From Candidatus Rifleibacteriota bacterium (lineage in GTDB: Bacteria; Riflebacteria; Ozemobacteria; Ozemobacterales; Ozemobacteraceae): a stretch of 12,809 nt of DNA. The stretch covers positions 1 through 12,809 of the forward strand of contig JAKQQP010000066.1 in NCBI GenBank assembly GCA_029564115.1, given 5' to 3'. This document shows, one piece after another, positions 7,081 to 12,809 of the stretch. A program made the position numbers and the translations under genes. Position 1 is the stretch's first letter; each line of letters starts with the position of its first letter. The notes beneath the pieces are model-generated. The model did no database searches. It had not been told where the DNA came from and saw nothing but the letters and a program-made list of their open reading frames with translations.

Positions 7081-8826
7081 TCACTTCGTGTAATGCCTTG
7101 AAAGTGCGCCTTTAACTTTGAGAGGGATCTCTGGGGCCCAGTCTACGGGCTGTTCCATGAGAGTGATGATTTCTCGAAGTTGTTCGGTTGCTTTGTTTTC
7201 ATCGAGTTCAAAAACGAGCTCATCGTGAATGGAAAGTATTGGTTTGAAACCGGCTTCGTAGCAGCGAATCCAGGCTTCTGCGAGAATATCCCTCGCGGTG
7301 GCCTGCGTCAGATTTTCTACCAATTTGCCGCCATACAAATGGGTTACTTCACCCGCGACAGTCGCCACTCCTGCATGTGCGTCGACGTTTCGGTATATGA
7401 GTTTTCTTGTAGGGTCCTGACCGGACCTTGGAGGAGCAAGGTAATAATGCTTGCCGTGATGCGCTTTGAATTCAGCGTCGTATCGATTCCATAGTGCTGT
7501 TATTTTAGGATTGGTTCTGCGATAATTATCAACAATGGCGGCAGCCTGATCCAATGTCAGGTCAAGTCCAGCCATACTTTTTGCGACCTCCACAAACCGG
7601 TCTCTACCACAGCCATAACCGAGCCCAAGCACACGCGCCTTTGCGAGTTTGCGCATGGCTGGATCGACTTTTTCGAGGGAGCGGAGATCTTTGTAGCCCA
7701 TAGTTTCTCTTGCGTGGGCTTCGTACAGGTCTTCTCCGCCCCTTACTCGCTGTAGGGTGGCAGTATCTCCAGCCAGATGCAGCAGAACTCTCGGCTCTAT
7801 CTGGGCAAAATCAATAATCGCAAGAATTCTTCCTGGCGGGGCTGTTATAACGTGGCGTAGGTTGATATCCTCGATTGATGTCGAGTTCAGATTCTGTATG
7901 TTGAGGCCGCCAGCCCCAGACCATCGGCCAGTGGTAGCCCCACAATATTTTAAGTCATAGGACATTCGGCCATCAGCGCCGATTCGCTTGAGTATGCTTT
8001 GTAGAGTTTTATGTAATTTTCTGTATGACCTGACTTTTTGCATCGTCTGGATCCATTTTAGAGCCTGACTATCAGGATTTTTGACTGCCCATGCCATAAA
8101 ATCAGGACTTTTAGCCTCGGTTGAGTCTGGGTAGGTAATGCGATTTTTTTGGCAAGCCTCTATGAATTTTTTCAGGCTGCCTGACGGTTGAAAAGGCAGA
8201 GCCCTGGTCAGATTTTTGAGTGATTTCTCCAGCGAATTTATGCTGGCTTCAACCTTCTTCTTGTCTATAAAGACTCCTCTGGCGCACATTTCACAAGTGA
8301 TTTCGTAAAGCTTACGTTCTTTTTCAGGCCACAGATGCTGAATTTTATTGAATATGCCGACTGAAGCTTTTGCGTCTGCCTCGACATAGGCCTTTGCTGA
8401 ATGATTCTTGGAAAAGTCTTCTATTTTCCGAAAAAGATTGCGTGTCGATTTTTCGAGCTTTACCCCGAGAATCTCTTTGCAACATGCGTTCAAGGCTCTG
8501 GGAAATTGCCGGTAAGCAGCAGCTGCTGCTGAGCAGAACCACTCTTTCGGCGTAATGTCATCAGGTATGACGCCCTCAGATTTGAGGCGCTCAAAAACGG
8601 CTTTGTCGAAATCCCGGTTGTGGCTTACCCAAACCTTACCATCAACCAGACTCCAATTGAAGTCGGCCGGGGCATCTGACCAGGAATTTATCCCATCACT
8701 TGCGCCAACAAGAAGACACTTAAATTCAGGACTGTTGGTGTAAGCGTAGGTCCCCAGCGTCCTTACAGAGAATTCAGTGGTGTAGTAAGTTTCAAAATCA
8801 AGCCCGATTGGTGTTTCGGTAGACAT
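7081..8826 (-). CDS. Family A DNA polymerase (phage-type PolA) with 3'-5' exonuclease domain
   Basis: Replicative or repair polymerase of the element, 581 residues. The N-terminal DEDDy proofreading exonuclease is intact: Asp10/Glu12 in LDFET, Asp74 in NRDFD, and Tyr147/Asp151 in AYVEAD. The polymerase half has TGRWSG (299-304), motif A DFAQIEPR (339-346), motif B with Arg392, Lys396 and Tyr404 in RKLAKARVLGLGYG, QATARD (508-513) and motif C HDE (534-536). There is no 5'-nuclease domain, as in many phage polymerases and unlike cellular Pol I, and it is far shorter than the roughly 930-residue E. coli enzyme. I start at ATG 8826, preceded by GAGAAG, giving MSTETPIGLDFET. The frame extends to 8895, but that segment lies in a strong hairpin and adds no domain. 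All catalytic residues I looked for are present. Confidence 0.92.
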   Translation of the reverse strand: MSTETPIGLDFETYYTTEFSVRTLGTYAYTNSPEFKCLLVGASDGINSWSDAPADFNWSLVDGKVWVSHNRDFDKAVFERLKSEGVIPDDITPKEWFCSAAAAAYRQFPRALNACCKEILGVKLEKSTRNLFRKIEDFSKNHSAKAYVEADAKASVGIFNKIQHLWPEKERKLYEITCEMCARGVFIDKKKVEASINSLEKSLKNLTRALPFQPSGSLKKFIEACQKNRITYPDSTEAKSPDFMAWAVKNPDSQALKWIQTMQKVRSYRKLHKTLQSILKRIGADGRMSYDLKYCGATTGRWSGAGGLNIQNLNSTSIEDINLRHVITAPPGRILAIIDFAQIEPRVLLHLAGDTATLQRVRGGEDLYEAHARETMGYKDLRSLEKVDPAMRKLAKARVLGLGYGCGRDRFVEVAKSMAGLDLTLDQAAAIVDNYRRTNPKITALWNRYDAEFKAHHGKHYYLAPPRSGQDPTRKLIYRNVDAHAGVATVAGEVTHLYGGKLVENLTQATARDILAEAWIRCYEAGFKPILSIHDELVFELDENKATEQLREIITLMEQPVDWAPEIPLKVKGALSRHYTK

Positions 8827-8848
8827 AATTTTTCTTCTCTGTGAGAGT

Positions 8849-8892
8849 AAACCCCATCGGCAGCCCCTAGAACAGGTTCTGCCGATGGGTTT
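8849..8892 (-). other. Strong intercistronic stem-loop ahead of the polymerase gene
   Basis: A 15-base arm (8849-8863) and a 14-base arm (8879-8892) with core CCCATCGGCAG pair almost perfectly with one bulged C; the loop region itself contains AGAAC and GTTCT. It fills most of the 72-base gap between the small upstream gene and polA. On the minus strand it is followed by ACTCTC rather than a T-tract, so it is not a standard terminator. It may stabilise or process the mRNA or set the expression ratio of the two genes. Confidence 0.65.
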
Positions 8893-8898
8893 CACTTC

Positions 8899-9333
8899 TT
8901 ACAGACCCTTGCCCTCGTCTGACAGGTTTGAATCGTTGTCGATCCCTGGTAACACCGCCACCAGCTCAGGAACACCATGGTTGTTCGATACGGAAATGGT
9001 TGCGCGCATGCCTTTTACCGACTGAGTGTCGAAGCCCAACTCCGGCGGCTTGCTCAGCCACTTACTGAGCAGCGTGAACAGACGGCTACGTGAATCGGCC
9101 GAAATTTTCATTGCGTTCGTCGAGATCCGGTAAGTTTTTTCCGATGTCGAGAACTCAAATTGAAAAGCGGTGAGATCAACTTCTTCGAGGTCGTCGCTGC
9201 CGTATTTTTTGCGCTTAGCCCTTAACTTGTCGATAACTTCGACGCATCTAGCGGAGTAAGTCCCTGTCGGAATGTTGTTCGAGTCGTTCGCGAATAGCTT
9301 GTTTTCATTCGAGACTGTTTTGATAATGGCCAT
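8899..9333 (-). CDS. Small conserved-type replication protein, possible ssDNA-binding (DUF669-like) protein
   Basis: A 144-residue soluble protein that I cannot assign firmly. The pattern IPTGTYSARCVEVID (residues 21-35) followed by a charged turn, FQFEFSTSEKTYRI and a later KGMRATISVSNNHGVPELVAV resembles the beta-strand layout of OB-fold or DUF669-type phage proteins found beside replication genes. The C-terminus (IDNDSNLSDEGKGL) is mildly acidic, as in some single-strand binding proteins, but lacks the DDIPF-type tip. The ATG at 9333 is chosen because AGGAG precedes it at good spacing. The same frame is open upstream to a GTG at 9501 through the control region. Its place just before polA, primase and helicase is the best argument for a replication role. 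Confidence 0.65.
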   Translation of the reverse strand: MAIIKTVSNENKLFANDSNNIPTGTYSARCVEVIDKLRAKRKKYGSDDLEEVDLTAFQFEFSTSEKTYRISTNAMKISADSRSRLFTLLSKWLSKPPELGFDTQSVKGMRATISVSNNHGVPELVAVLPGIDNDSNLSDEGKGL

Positions 9334-9346
9334 ACTGGCTCCTTTT

Positions 9347-9480
9347 AAAAAAAGACAGAAGCCGCTTGACTGAACCTCGCGTGTCGGCGATAATGTCAGC
9401 AAGCATGCTCGCATGCCCGTTGTCTGCACTAACAGACAACTACGGGCGAGTTTTGTGAATGCGCCGCCGAAAGGCGGCTT
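9347..9480 (-). promoter_or_regulatory. Possible attenuator in the replication-operon leader
   Basis: On the minus-strand transcript AAGCCGC (9480-9474) can either start the local GCCGCC/GGCGGC hairpin or pair with GCGGCUU (9365-9359). The distal pairing is followed five bases later by seven U (9353-9347), as expected for conditional termination. The AGACA/UGUCU flanks can extend the distal pairing. The choice could be set by the opposite-strand RNA. This is a structural reading by eye, not a computed fold. Confidence 0.35.
9366..9394 (+). promoter_or_regulatory. Plus-strand sigma70 promoter inside the replication operon
   Basis: TTGACT (9366-9371), a 17-base spacer and GATAAT (9389-9394) match consensus in five of six positions at each hexamer. 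It points against all the protein genes of the window, and no plus-strand gene follows. A stem-loop and intrinsic terminator follow within 100 bases, so it is best explained as the promoter of a short antisense RNA. Confidence 0.7.
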
Positions 9481-9490
9481 TGTTATTTTT
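9400..9490 (+). ncRNA. Candidate counter-transcribed antisense RNA (C4/CI-like role)
   Basis: Downstream of the plus-strand promoter, a transcript starting near 9400 would hold a long stem-loop (9408-9450) and a terminator hairpin (9463-9478), then end in the T-rich tract near 9490. That gives an RNA of about 90 bases. In the stem-loop CTCGC pairs with GCGAG, and GTTGTCTG pairs with CAGACAAC around the loop CACTAA. It is fully complementary to the leader between the ParB-like gene and the small gene before polA. By analogy with P4 CI and P1 C4 immunity RNAs and with plasmid copy-control RNAs, it could limit expression of the replication genes. The elements are seen; expression and function are inferred. 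P4 CI and P1 C4 are, as I recall, made in the same direction as their target, so the orientation here would be a real difference. Confidence 0.55.
9463..9490 (+). terminator. Intrinsic terminator of the plus-strand small RNA
   Basis: GCCGCC (9463-9468), the stable GAAA tetraloop (9469-9472) and GGCGGC (9473-9478) are followed by TTTGTTATTTTT (9479-9490). The T-rich tail lies only on the plus-strand side, so it terminates rightward transcription, opposite to the operon. Confidence 0.75.
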
Positions 9491-9513
9491 GTCTGGCTCA
9501 CCGTTCTTTTGCT

Positions 9514-10137
9514 TCAGGCGCGGTGTAGTTCTGCCAGCAGCTCTAACAGTTTCTTAACTGCTTCGACGGGCCAATGATCAACTTTTGAGGCATGAATCGA
9601 AACCATGACGCCCGCAATTTTTTGCAGGATCGAATTCTTATCCAAGTCGTGAGGCAGGTCGAAAAGCAGCTTTCCCGGGGGAATTGGCGCTCCCTGACTT
9701 GGGTCTGTAACCTGACTTGCGTGATCAGTTACGGAGCGTTGTAGTCTGAGAGAAACCGGCTGAGCCATTTCTTCAGGGGTAAGAGACCGGTCATGGGCGA
9801 TATTCCGTTTGGCGATCTTTTCACGAAGCTTCGGGCGATGGTCTATGTTTACAAGCTCACAGACAACTATCTGTTCCCCGTTGTCGCAGGCAGCCGCAAG
9901 TGAATGACCGCCATCAATAAGCCCGAAGCAGACTATGGGCTGCTCTTCGCTATAAGCAAGCCTGATCGTGGGCCGATTTTCAGCTGGGAGCGCGGCCAAT
10001 CTTCGAACTCTTTCCTTGCTCAGCCTTCTGCGGATTTTTTCGAAATGGGCGTTAACGCTCTGCACACTGCTGGTCGAAAGTTCAATTCTTTGTTTCGATA
10101 CAATGAGTGGCGTTGGGGTCGTCTCTTGTTGACTCAT
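9514..10137 (-). CDS. ParB/sulfiredoxin-fold-like protein of unknown role
   Basis: A 207-residue protein with a recognisable ParB-like core. Residues about 35-100 read as a helix (RRRLSKERVRRLAAL), the strand PTIRLAYSEE, then FGLIDGGHSLAAACDNGEQIVVCELV. This parallels the DG.HR...A block of ParB-like nuclease folds. The usual DGHHR-type motif is DGGHS here (75-79), so the Arg is replaced by Ser and catalysis or CTP binding may be altered or lost. No clear helix-turn-helix follows, so it is not a canonical plasmid ParB and there is no ParA partner. The C-terminus is helical. The start at ATG 10137 has AAGGAG upstream. It precedes the replication control region, so a role in DNA binding, replication control or anti-host activity is possible. 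Confidence 0.6.
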   Translation of the reverse strand: MSQQETTPTPLIVSKQRIELSTSSVQSVNAHFEKIRRRLSKERVRRLAALPAENRPTIRLAYSEEQPIVCFGLIDGGHSLAAACDNGEQIVVCELVNIDHRPKLREKIAKRNIAHDRSLTPEEMAQPVSLRLQRSVTDHASQVTDPSQGAPIPPGKLLFDLPHDLDKNSILQKIAGVMVSIHASKVDHWPVEAVKKLLELLAELHRA

Positions 10138-10281
10138 GAAAAACTCCTTGCGTTTTTTGGCGCAGCAAAATATTCCGGTGATCTACGGGGCACCGAAAAC
10201 CTTGCTTACGCTTGTGGATAGTCTTTTGCCGGGAAACTAGAGGTCAGTTACGGCGAAAAGTTATCGTGGATGGGTTGATTA

Positions 10282-10485
10282 CTACAGACCACTTTGAGAT
10301 GCGATATCTCTCAGCAGCGTTTCGATTTCCTCAAGCCGATAAAAAACGCATCGGCCATTCCGGATCGGGGTTACATTAAATCGACCGCTCCGAATACCTT
10401 GAAGAAAAGTGTTTTTTGACACCGGGAAAATTTCCAGAACTTTTTTGAGCCTAAGAAATTGCTTTGTATTTGATCCAGATATCAT
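10282..10485 (-). CDS. AlpA-family helix-turn-helix regulator
   Basis: A 67-residue DNA-binding protein of the AlpA/MerR-like winged-helix type, common next to P4-type integrases, where it activates int or acts as an excision factor. The domain fills the protein: FLRLKKVLEIFPVSKNTFLQGIRSGRF (residues about 10-36, recognition helix near SKNTFLQGI), then PIRNGRCVFYRLEEIETLL. The start is decided by a perfect AGGAGG nine bases before ATG 10485. The frame remains open 14 codons further, but without a comparable ribosome site. It sits behind its own control region with a TATAAT and repeated AAACTG half-sites, so autoregulation is likely. It may also regulate the downstream replication genes. Confidence 0.85.
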   Translation of the reverse strand: MISGSNTKQFLRLKKVLEIFPVSKNTFLQGIRSGRFNVTPIRNGRCVFYRLEEIETLLRDIASQSGL

Positions 10486-10502
10486 CAAATTTAACCTCCT
10501 TG

Positions 10503-10568
10503 AAACTGATAGTTCAATTATAGTCACGAGGTTAGCGCCTGCCTATGCAAACTGAGGAAAAACAGTTT
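10503..10568 (-). promoter_or_regulatory. alpA-type promoter -10 with AAACTG half-sites
   Basis: A perfect TATAAT lies at 10522-10517, with transcription expected to start about 32 bases upstream of the AGGAGG of the AlpA-like gene's ribosome site. No good -35 is found at 16-18 bases, which suggests an activator. AAACTG (10549-10554) and CAGTTT (10563-10568) form an inverted pair upstream. A third AAACTG (10503-10508), within the dyad AACTGATAGTT, sits between the -10 and the ribosome site. These are candidate operator sites. Confidence 0.5.
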
Positions 10569-10702
10569 ACACGCAGGAAAGTCTTATCTGCAAAAGGTGT
10601 CAAATTTTGGACTAAGCGAAACAGGCTAATTATGGCTGTTAACAAACAAAAGCGCCAGCATTATGCGATCAATCCTTCGAGGAAACGGCGCAATTTTGAC
10701 TA

Positions 10703-11521
10703 TTATTCTTTCAGGATAGCGTCTGCCAATAATCTGGTAAGAAATTTTTCATCGAGAACTTTGTTTTTCCAGGATTTTGTGGTTCTAAGGCTGTCTCGAC
10801 CAAAATCCACGGCTTTAATAAACCCGACAAATTCACTGTCTCTTGGCTTACAAGAGTGCTTATGGCAAAAAAGACAGTAGTCCAGGTAGGCAATTAGAAA
10901 GTTATTTGCCCAAATTTCTTTGTTGTTGGTTCTCGGCAGAGGGTGAGTTTTACATTTCTTTCCCAAATAGCTGTCTAGCGCTTCCAGCAACTGGGATTTT
11001 GTGGCGAGCAAAGGAATGGAAATTGTCTGCCTCTTCAAGGCTCGTGATAAAACGGCATCAAGAATATCCAGGTTGGAGCCATTTATTTCAATTATTCCTT
11101 TTAGTTCGTGCGGTCTGAATCTGGTAACCTTTGCATACAGGTTCATGAGGACAGAGGTGCGCGGCCATGGCGAAGTGATTTGTTGATTGAAGTCCTTAAA
11201 ATCTACCCGCCCCTTATTAAGGATTTTATCCAACAGATTATTTTTCAGATCCTTGGAAAAACAGGCGTCGGATATTTTAATTTCACCAGCGTCGAAAATA
11301 GTAACCTCATATTTAAACTTCCTCTTCCCTGGTGCAATCGCTTCTACCATTTCATAATTTTCGATCTTTTGCATAACATCATCAGCCGATTGCATGATCG
11401 GCTCTAAAGTCTCAAAAAGGAAAAAGCGCATTAATAGCTGTTCCCACCATTCCATAAGGGTCAGCTTCAACATTTTTTTGGGGTCGTAATTTTTGATATT
11501 GAACACAGGCTGGCTATTCAT
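10703..11521 (-). CDS. Hypothetical protein, resembles the DUF6387 group near integrases
   Basis: A 272-residue, mostly helical soluble protein. The N-terminus, with FNIKNYDPKKMLKLTLMEWW (residues 7-26) then EQLLMRFFLF, matches my recollection of the DUF6387 family, which is often encoded beside P4-type integrases in islands. The match is from memory. A short cysteine cluster CLFCHKHSC (216-224) could bind a metal. No signal peptide, membrane segment or nuclease motif is visible. The ATG at 11521 has GAGG upstream; a TTG seven codons earlier has none. It follows int by 51 bases and is probably co-transcribed with it. Base composition looks AT-richer than the BREX genes. Function is unknown; an accessory of integration or a defence or regulatory gene are both possible. 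Confidence 0.6.
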   Translation of the reverse strand: MNSQPVFNIKNYDPKKMLKLTLMEWWEQLLMRFFLFETLEPIMQSADDVMQKIENYEMVEAIAPGKRKFKYEVTIFDAGEIKISDACFSKDLKNNLLDKILNKGRVDFKDFNQQITSPWPRTSVLMNLYAKVTRFRPHELKGIIEINGSNLDILDAVLSRALKRQTISIPLLATKSQLLEALDSYLGKKCKTHPLPRTNNKEIWANNFLIAYLDYCLFCHKHSCKPRDSEFVGFIKAVDFGRDSLRTTKSWKNKVLDEKFLTRLLADAILKE

Positions 11522-11572
11522 ATCTTTTGAACCTCTACACAAATTTCCACTACCTGCGAAGACTAAATAGAG

Positions 11573-12799
11573 TCAGGCAAGGACTTTGTTCTTAATCTCC
11601 TCCAAGTAGTCTGCCCAAGCCTGCATCATTTCTCGACGCTTGTCCAGATGAGTAGTTCGATTGTATGCACGGCCATTTGGGTCTTTTACTGTGTGAGCAA
11701 GCTGATGTTCAATGATATGAGCAGGATAATCCAATTTTTCTTCCAGCAGGGTTCTGGCTACGGCACGCCAACCGTGACCGCACATTTCTTCTTTTGTGAT
11801 CCCCAGGCGCCTAAAAGCCGCCAGCACAGCATTATTGCTCATTGGCCTGTCATTGGACCTCGGACTTGGAAAAACATATTTCCCATGGCCTGTCACTTTT
11901 TTCAGCTCAGTTAAAATTTCTTTGGCCTGCCTACTTAAAGGAACAATATGGTCCTTAACACCTGTTTTTTGTGTCTTGTCAACCTTGTAACGCCACTCAG
12001 AATTATCGAGATCAATATCTTTCCACTCGGCGTGCCTTAGTTCTCCTGGCCTGACAAAAACCAATGGCGCAAATTTAAGAGCGCAAGCGACGACATAGGT
12101 TCCTGAATATTTGTTTATGGCTCGCAAAATTTCTGCAACCTCTATTGGTTCTGTCACTGCCGCTCGATGCACGGTATTATTAGGTTGCAGATTCTTTTTG
12201 ACGGCTTTACATGGGTCGTAGTTGATCTTACCCTTAACAACAGCATAATCGCAGATATTACTACAGTAACCCAAGATTCTTTTAGCAAGGTTAATGGCGT
12301 TTCGCTTCTCAACCCTTTCCGCAATCGCCAGAAAATCAGGACCGGTAAGGGCAACAATTTGCCTATCACCAACAAATGGAAATACATCATTTTCAAGTCG
12401 ACTCATAATAGTCTTGCGGTGTTCAGGTTTTAGATCTGCCGTCATTTTTTCATGCCATTCAAAAGCAATCAACTTGAAAGTATTGTGCGAGGCCTCCTGG
12501 GCCTCCACCTTTTTTTCTTTTCTATCTGCTGCCGGGTCTATCCCTTGCGCCAGCAACCTTCTAGCCTCATCAGCACGTTCTCTCGCCTCAGAGGCGGAAA
12601 CTTTGGGATATACCCCCAGTAACAATTCCGGCCTGTTTTTTCCCTGAAACCTGTAGCGAAAAAACCAACGTTTATATTCTTTTATTCCGTCATCATAAAC
12701 CCAAAGATACAAGCCTTCACCATCGTGATACTTTGTCAGCTTGCACCCTTCTTTTGGTTTGAGATGCTTTAAGTTAGCAGCATTGATAATGTGTTTCAT
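11573..12799 (-). CDS. int: P4-type tyrosine site-specific integrase
   Basis: Catalyses integration and excision of the element. The 408 residues have the usual length and order: an N-terminal arm-binding DUF4102-type domain (about 8-90, with KLTKYHDGEGLYLWV), a core-binding SAM-like domain (about 105-200) and the catalytic domain (about 215-395). Catalytic residues are all seen: Arg250 (FVRPGE), Lys275/278 region (VDKTQKTG), His342 and Arg345 (GHGWRA), His369 (HQLAH) and the nucleophile Tyr379 (AYNR). The tail DKRREMMQAWADYLE is typical of the P4 subfamily. The start ATG at 12799 is only 10 bases from the edge and no ribosome site can be seen in that stretch, so a slightly earlier start cannot be excluded. 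Related islands have the attachment site and a tRNA just upstream of int, which would be outside the window. Confidence 0.95.
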   Translation of the reverse strand: MKHIINAANLKHLKPKEGCKLTKYHDGEGLYLWVYDDGIKEYKRWFFRYRFQGKNRPELLLGVYPKVSASEARERADEARRLLAQGIDPAADRKEKKVEAQEASHNTFKLIAFEWHEKMTADLKPEHRKTIMSRLENDVFPFVGDRQIVALTGPDFLAIAERVEKRNAINLAKRILGYCSNICDYAVVKGKINYDPCKAVKKNLQPNNTVHRAAVTEPIEVAEILRAINKYSGTYVVACALKFAPLVFVRPGELRHAEWKDIDLDNSEWRYKVDKTQKTGVKDHIVPLSRQAKEILTELKKVTGHGKYVFPSPRSNDRPMSNNAVLAAFRRLGITKEEMCGHGWRAVARTLLEEKLDYPAHIIEHQLAHTVKDPNGRAYNRTTHLDKRREMMQAWADYLEEIKNKVLA

Positions 12800-12809
12800 A
12801 GGAATGTGG

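Larger units (their letters stand above)
9334..9501 (-). other. Icd/Ash-like leader reading frame, in frame with the downstream gene
   Basis: From GTG 9501, 12 bases past the ParB-like stop, the minus frame is open for 56 codons and runs without a stop into the downstream gene. Its translation contains FGGAFTKLARSCLLVQTTG and LSPTREVQSSGFCLF. I recognise this signature from proteins annotated as Icd-like cell-division inhibitors or Ash-family leaders in P4/P1-like elements. The ribosome site before 9501 is weak, while the internal ATG at 9333 has a strong one. The same bases hold a stem-loop, a plus-strand promoter and a terminator, so the conservation of this peptide may reflect regulatory RNA or DNA rather than protein function. 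It could be a translated leader that couples to the next gene. Confidence 0.5.

Noticed and set aside
8827..8895. N-terminal extension of the polymerase (23 codons)
   Set aside because: It falls within the strong hairpin, is Cys/Arg-rich with no domain content, and the ATG at 8826 has a good ribosome site just before the exonuclease motif.
10213..10221. DnaA-box-like site (complement CTATCCACA, one mismatch)
   Set aside because: A single near-match is expected by chance at about this frequency, and no second box or AT-rich tract lies beside it.
10486..10527. Longer start for the AlpA-like protein
   Set aside because: A perfect AGGAGG precedes the internal ATG at 10485, and the extra residues would be translated across the operator and promoter region.
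10545..10880. Plus-strand frame of 111 codons spanning the gap and the 3' end of the hypothetical gene
   Set aside because: It overlaps the minus-strand gene, is rich in Arg/Lys/Asn without domain pattern, and has no clear ribosome site.
1..12809. CRISPR arrays, tRNA or rRNA genes, insertion sequences, phage structural genes
   Set aside because: I saw no regularly spaced repeats, cloverleaf-like segments, transposase motifs or capsid, portal or terminase patterns.

Overview
The window reads as one end of an integrated, satellite- or phage-like mobile element, most likely in a gammaproteobacterium. That host guess rests on the P4-type integrase, the AlpA-type regulator and an Icd/Ash-like leader peptide, and it is an inference. 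Every protein gene I support is on the minus strand, so the element is transcribed right to left. No structural phage genes, tRNA, rRNA, insertion sequence or CRISPR array is visible.

Right end (about 12.8 to 10.3 kb): a complete P4-type tyrosine integrase whose 5' end lies at the window edge, a hypothetical protein resembling the DUF6387 group, and a short AlpA-like DNA-binding regulator behind an AT-rich control region with repeated half-sites. In P4-type islands the attachment site usually lies just upstream of int, so the element boundary is probably just beyond the right edge.

Middle (about 10.1 to 4.9 kb): a replication module. In transcription order it holds a ParB-fold-like protein, a 180-base control region, a small protein that may bind single-stranded DNA, a family A DNA polymerase with a 3'-5' exonuclease domain, an archaeo-eukaryotic-type primase, and a RepA/DnaB-like helicase overlapping the primase gene by four bases. 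Together they look like a nearly self-sufficient replisome. The control region carries, on the opposite strand, a strong sigma70 promoter, a long stem-loop and an intrinsic terminator. This is a candidate counter-transcribed antisense RNA that would regulate the replication genes, in the spirit of P4 CI and P1 C4 RNAs.

Left (about 4.9 to 0 kb): a 373-base non-coding stretch holds ten copies of a TTCCA core in both orientations, a GC-rich palindrome, an AT-rich tract and a good promoter. It is followed by the first genes of a BREX phage-defence operon: brxA, brxB and an uninterrupted but edge-truncated brxC. The remaining BREX genes (methyltransferase, PglZ/BrxZ, BrxL or similar) would lie to the left, outside the window. 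The overall picture is a self-replicating integrative element carrying BREX as cargo, with a candidate replication origin or operator array between replicon and cargo.
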